Source of the DNA: Pleomorphomonas sp. NRK KF1
GTDB taxonomy: Bacteria > Pseudomonadota > Alphaproteobacteria > Rhizobiales > Pleomorphomonadaceae
Length of the DNA: 64,000 bases
Reading direction: 5' to 3'
Assembly (NCBI RefSeq): GCF_023721755.1
Contig: NZ_JAMDLH010000001.1
Coordinates: 1 to 64,000 of the forward strand
The number at the start of each line of letters is the position of its first letter. Position 1 is the first letter of the stretch. The notes beneath the pieces are model-generated. The model was not told the DNA's origin, did no database searches, and worked only from the letters and a program-made list of their open reading frames with translations. This document shows, piece after piece, positions 63,249 to 64,000 of this stretch. The translations under genes were made by a program, and so were the position numbers.

Positions 63249-64000
63249 TCATCCCTGGAGGCGGACGGGAACGCCGGCCGCGGCGAGATGCGCCTTGGCC
63301 TCGCCGATTGTGAAGGTACCGAAGTGAAAGATCGAGGCGGCGAGCACCGCGCCGGCATGGCCGTCGCGAATCCCCTCGACGAGATGGTCCAGCGTGCCGA
63401 CGCCGCCCGAGGCGATGACCGGCACCGATACCGCGTCGGCAATGGTGCGGGTGAGCTCGAGGTCGAAGCCGATCTTGGTGCCGTCGCGGTCCATCGAGGT
63501 AAGCAGGATCTCGCCGGCTCCGAGCGAGACGACTTCCTGCGCGTACTCGACGGCATCGATGCCGGTGGCCTGTCGCCCGCCATGGGTGAACACTTCCCAG
63601 CGCGCCTTGCCGTCATCCGAGCTGACGCGCTTGGCGTCGATGGCGACGACGATGCACTGGTTGCCGAACTTCTCCGAGGCGCGGCGAACGAGATCGCGGT
63701 CGCGGACGGCGGCCGACATGATCGACGCCTTGTCGGCGCCGGCCAGCAGCAGTTCCCGGATGTCTTCGACGGACCGGACGCCGCCGCCCACCGTCACCGG
63801 CATGAAGCAGCGCTCCGCCGTACGACGAACGACATCGAGAATGGTGCCGCGATTCTCGTGGCTCGCGGTGATGTCCAGGAAACAGAGTTCGTCGGCGCCG
63901 GCCGCATCATAGGCGGCGGCGGCCTCGACCGGGTCGCCGGCGTCGATGAGGTCGACGAAGTTGACCCCCTTGACCACCCGGCCGTCCTTGACGTCGAGAC
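63249..64000 (-). CDS. hisF: Imidazole glycerol phosphate synthase subunit HisF, 3' part
   Basis: HisF is the cyclase subunit that, with HisH, makes IGP and AICAR. About 250 residues are visible; the frame runs off the window end at the [14 protein letters not shown] region, so only roughly the first ten codons (with the catalytic Asp of the CLDVKDGR motif at the edge) are cut. The second catalytic aspartate lies in [11 protein letters not shown]. The (beta/alpha)8 phosphate sites GGGVRS and ASGGVG are intact. An internal GTG at 63977 is not the start. Confidence 0.97.
   Translation of the reverse strand, partial: LDVKDGRVVKGVNFVDLIDAGDPVEAAAAYDAAGADELCFLDITASHENRGTILDVVRRTAERCFMPVTVGGGVRSVEDIRELLLAGADKASIMSAAVRDRDLVRRASEKFGNQCIVVAIDAKRVSSDDGKARWEVFTHGGRQATGIDAVEYAQEVVSLGAGEILLTSMDRDGTKIGFDLELTRTIADAVSVPVIASGGVGTLDHLVEGIRDGHAGAVLAASIFHFGTFTIGEAKAHLAAAGVPVRLQG

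Overview
The window is about 65% GC and reads as a chromosomal segment of an alphaproteobacterium. The order tuf, S10, spc and alpha ribosomal operons, then secY-adk-rpsM-rpsK-rpoA-rplQ, a Do-like protease and rarA, is the one usual in Hyphomicrobiales (Rhizobiales). A genus cannot be fixed from sequence reading alone. I saw no mobile element, CRISPR array, rRNA gene or prophage.

Layout. (1) 1-15.6 kb: 3' end of tuf, then 27 ribosomal-protein, secretion and RNA-polymerase genes, all on the + strand. Unusually long, hairpin-rich gaps lie between rplP/rpmC, rpsQ/rplN, rpsE/rpmD and rplO/secY. A good promoter precedes rpsM and a terminator follows rplQ. (2) 15.7-20.1 kb: a nested-palindrome repeat, a periplasmic Do-like serine protease, rarA, a TerB-like helical protein and a tRNA-Val(CAC) with its own promoter and terminator. 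(3) 20.2-25.2 kb: a Fe3+/phosphonate-type ABC importer with a metallo-beta-lactamase-fold gene inside the operon. (4) 25.4-45.1 kb: a molybdenum/redox island. It contains an ArsM-like methyltransferase, a flavodiiron protein, moaD, an XdhC-type maturation factor, a one-chain molybdenum aldehyde oxidoreductase very like Desulfovibrio gigas MOP, and a multidomain FAD/Fe-S oxidoreductase. Six tightly overlapping genes follow: a small Cys-rich protein, a methyltransferase, a C-GCAxxG-C-C protein, a MobA-like/HD fusion, a radical SAM protein and an AMP-forming ligase. Next comes an unusual regulator with AcoR-type GAF/PAS sensing and a CRP/FNR-type output, then a HAD phosphatase, moaC, moeA and moeB-like. 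(5) 45.3-52.4 kb: a chemoreceptor, MgtC, phosphoglycolate phosphatase, a DUF2059 secreted protein, glutathione reductase and an AraC/GyrI regulator. (6) 52.5-61.7 kb: an amino-sugar regulon. murQ, an ABC sugar importer and a Gfo/Idh dehydrogenase run on the - strand, divergent from a BadF-type sugar kinase, a GntR regulator and nagA. (7) 61.8-64 kb: coaA, hisE and the 3' part of hisF, all on the - strand.

The most interesting part is the island at 28.5-41.8 kb. Its gene set matches, as far as I remember, a conserved but functionally uncharacterised neighbourhood around the MOP aldehyde oxidoreductase of Desulfovibrio vulgaris (DVU_1551-DVU_1559). Finding it complete in an alphaproteobacterium is notable: it carries its own maturation factor, a probable cytidylyltransferase for the MCD cofactor, late Moco-synthesis genes and a private chimeric regulator. 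The genes suggest oxidation of an aldehyde, with electrons passing to the FAD/Fe-S protein. The radical SAM, methyltransferase, ligase and C-GCAxxG-C-C proteins may make or handle a dedicated substrate or carrier; that last step is inference. A second observation is a pair of about 110-125 bp palindromic intergenic repeats in opposite orientation, 34 kb apart, each starting just after a stop codon.
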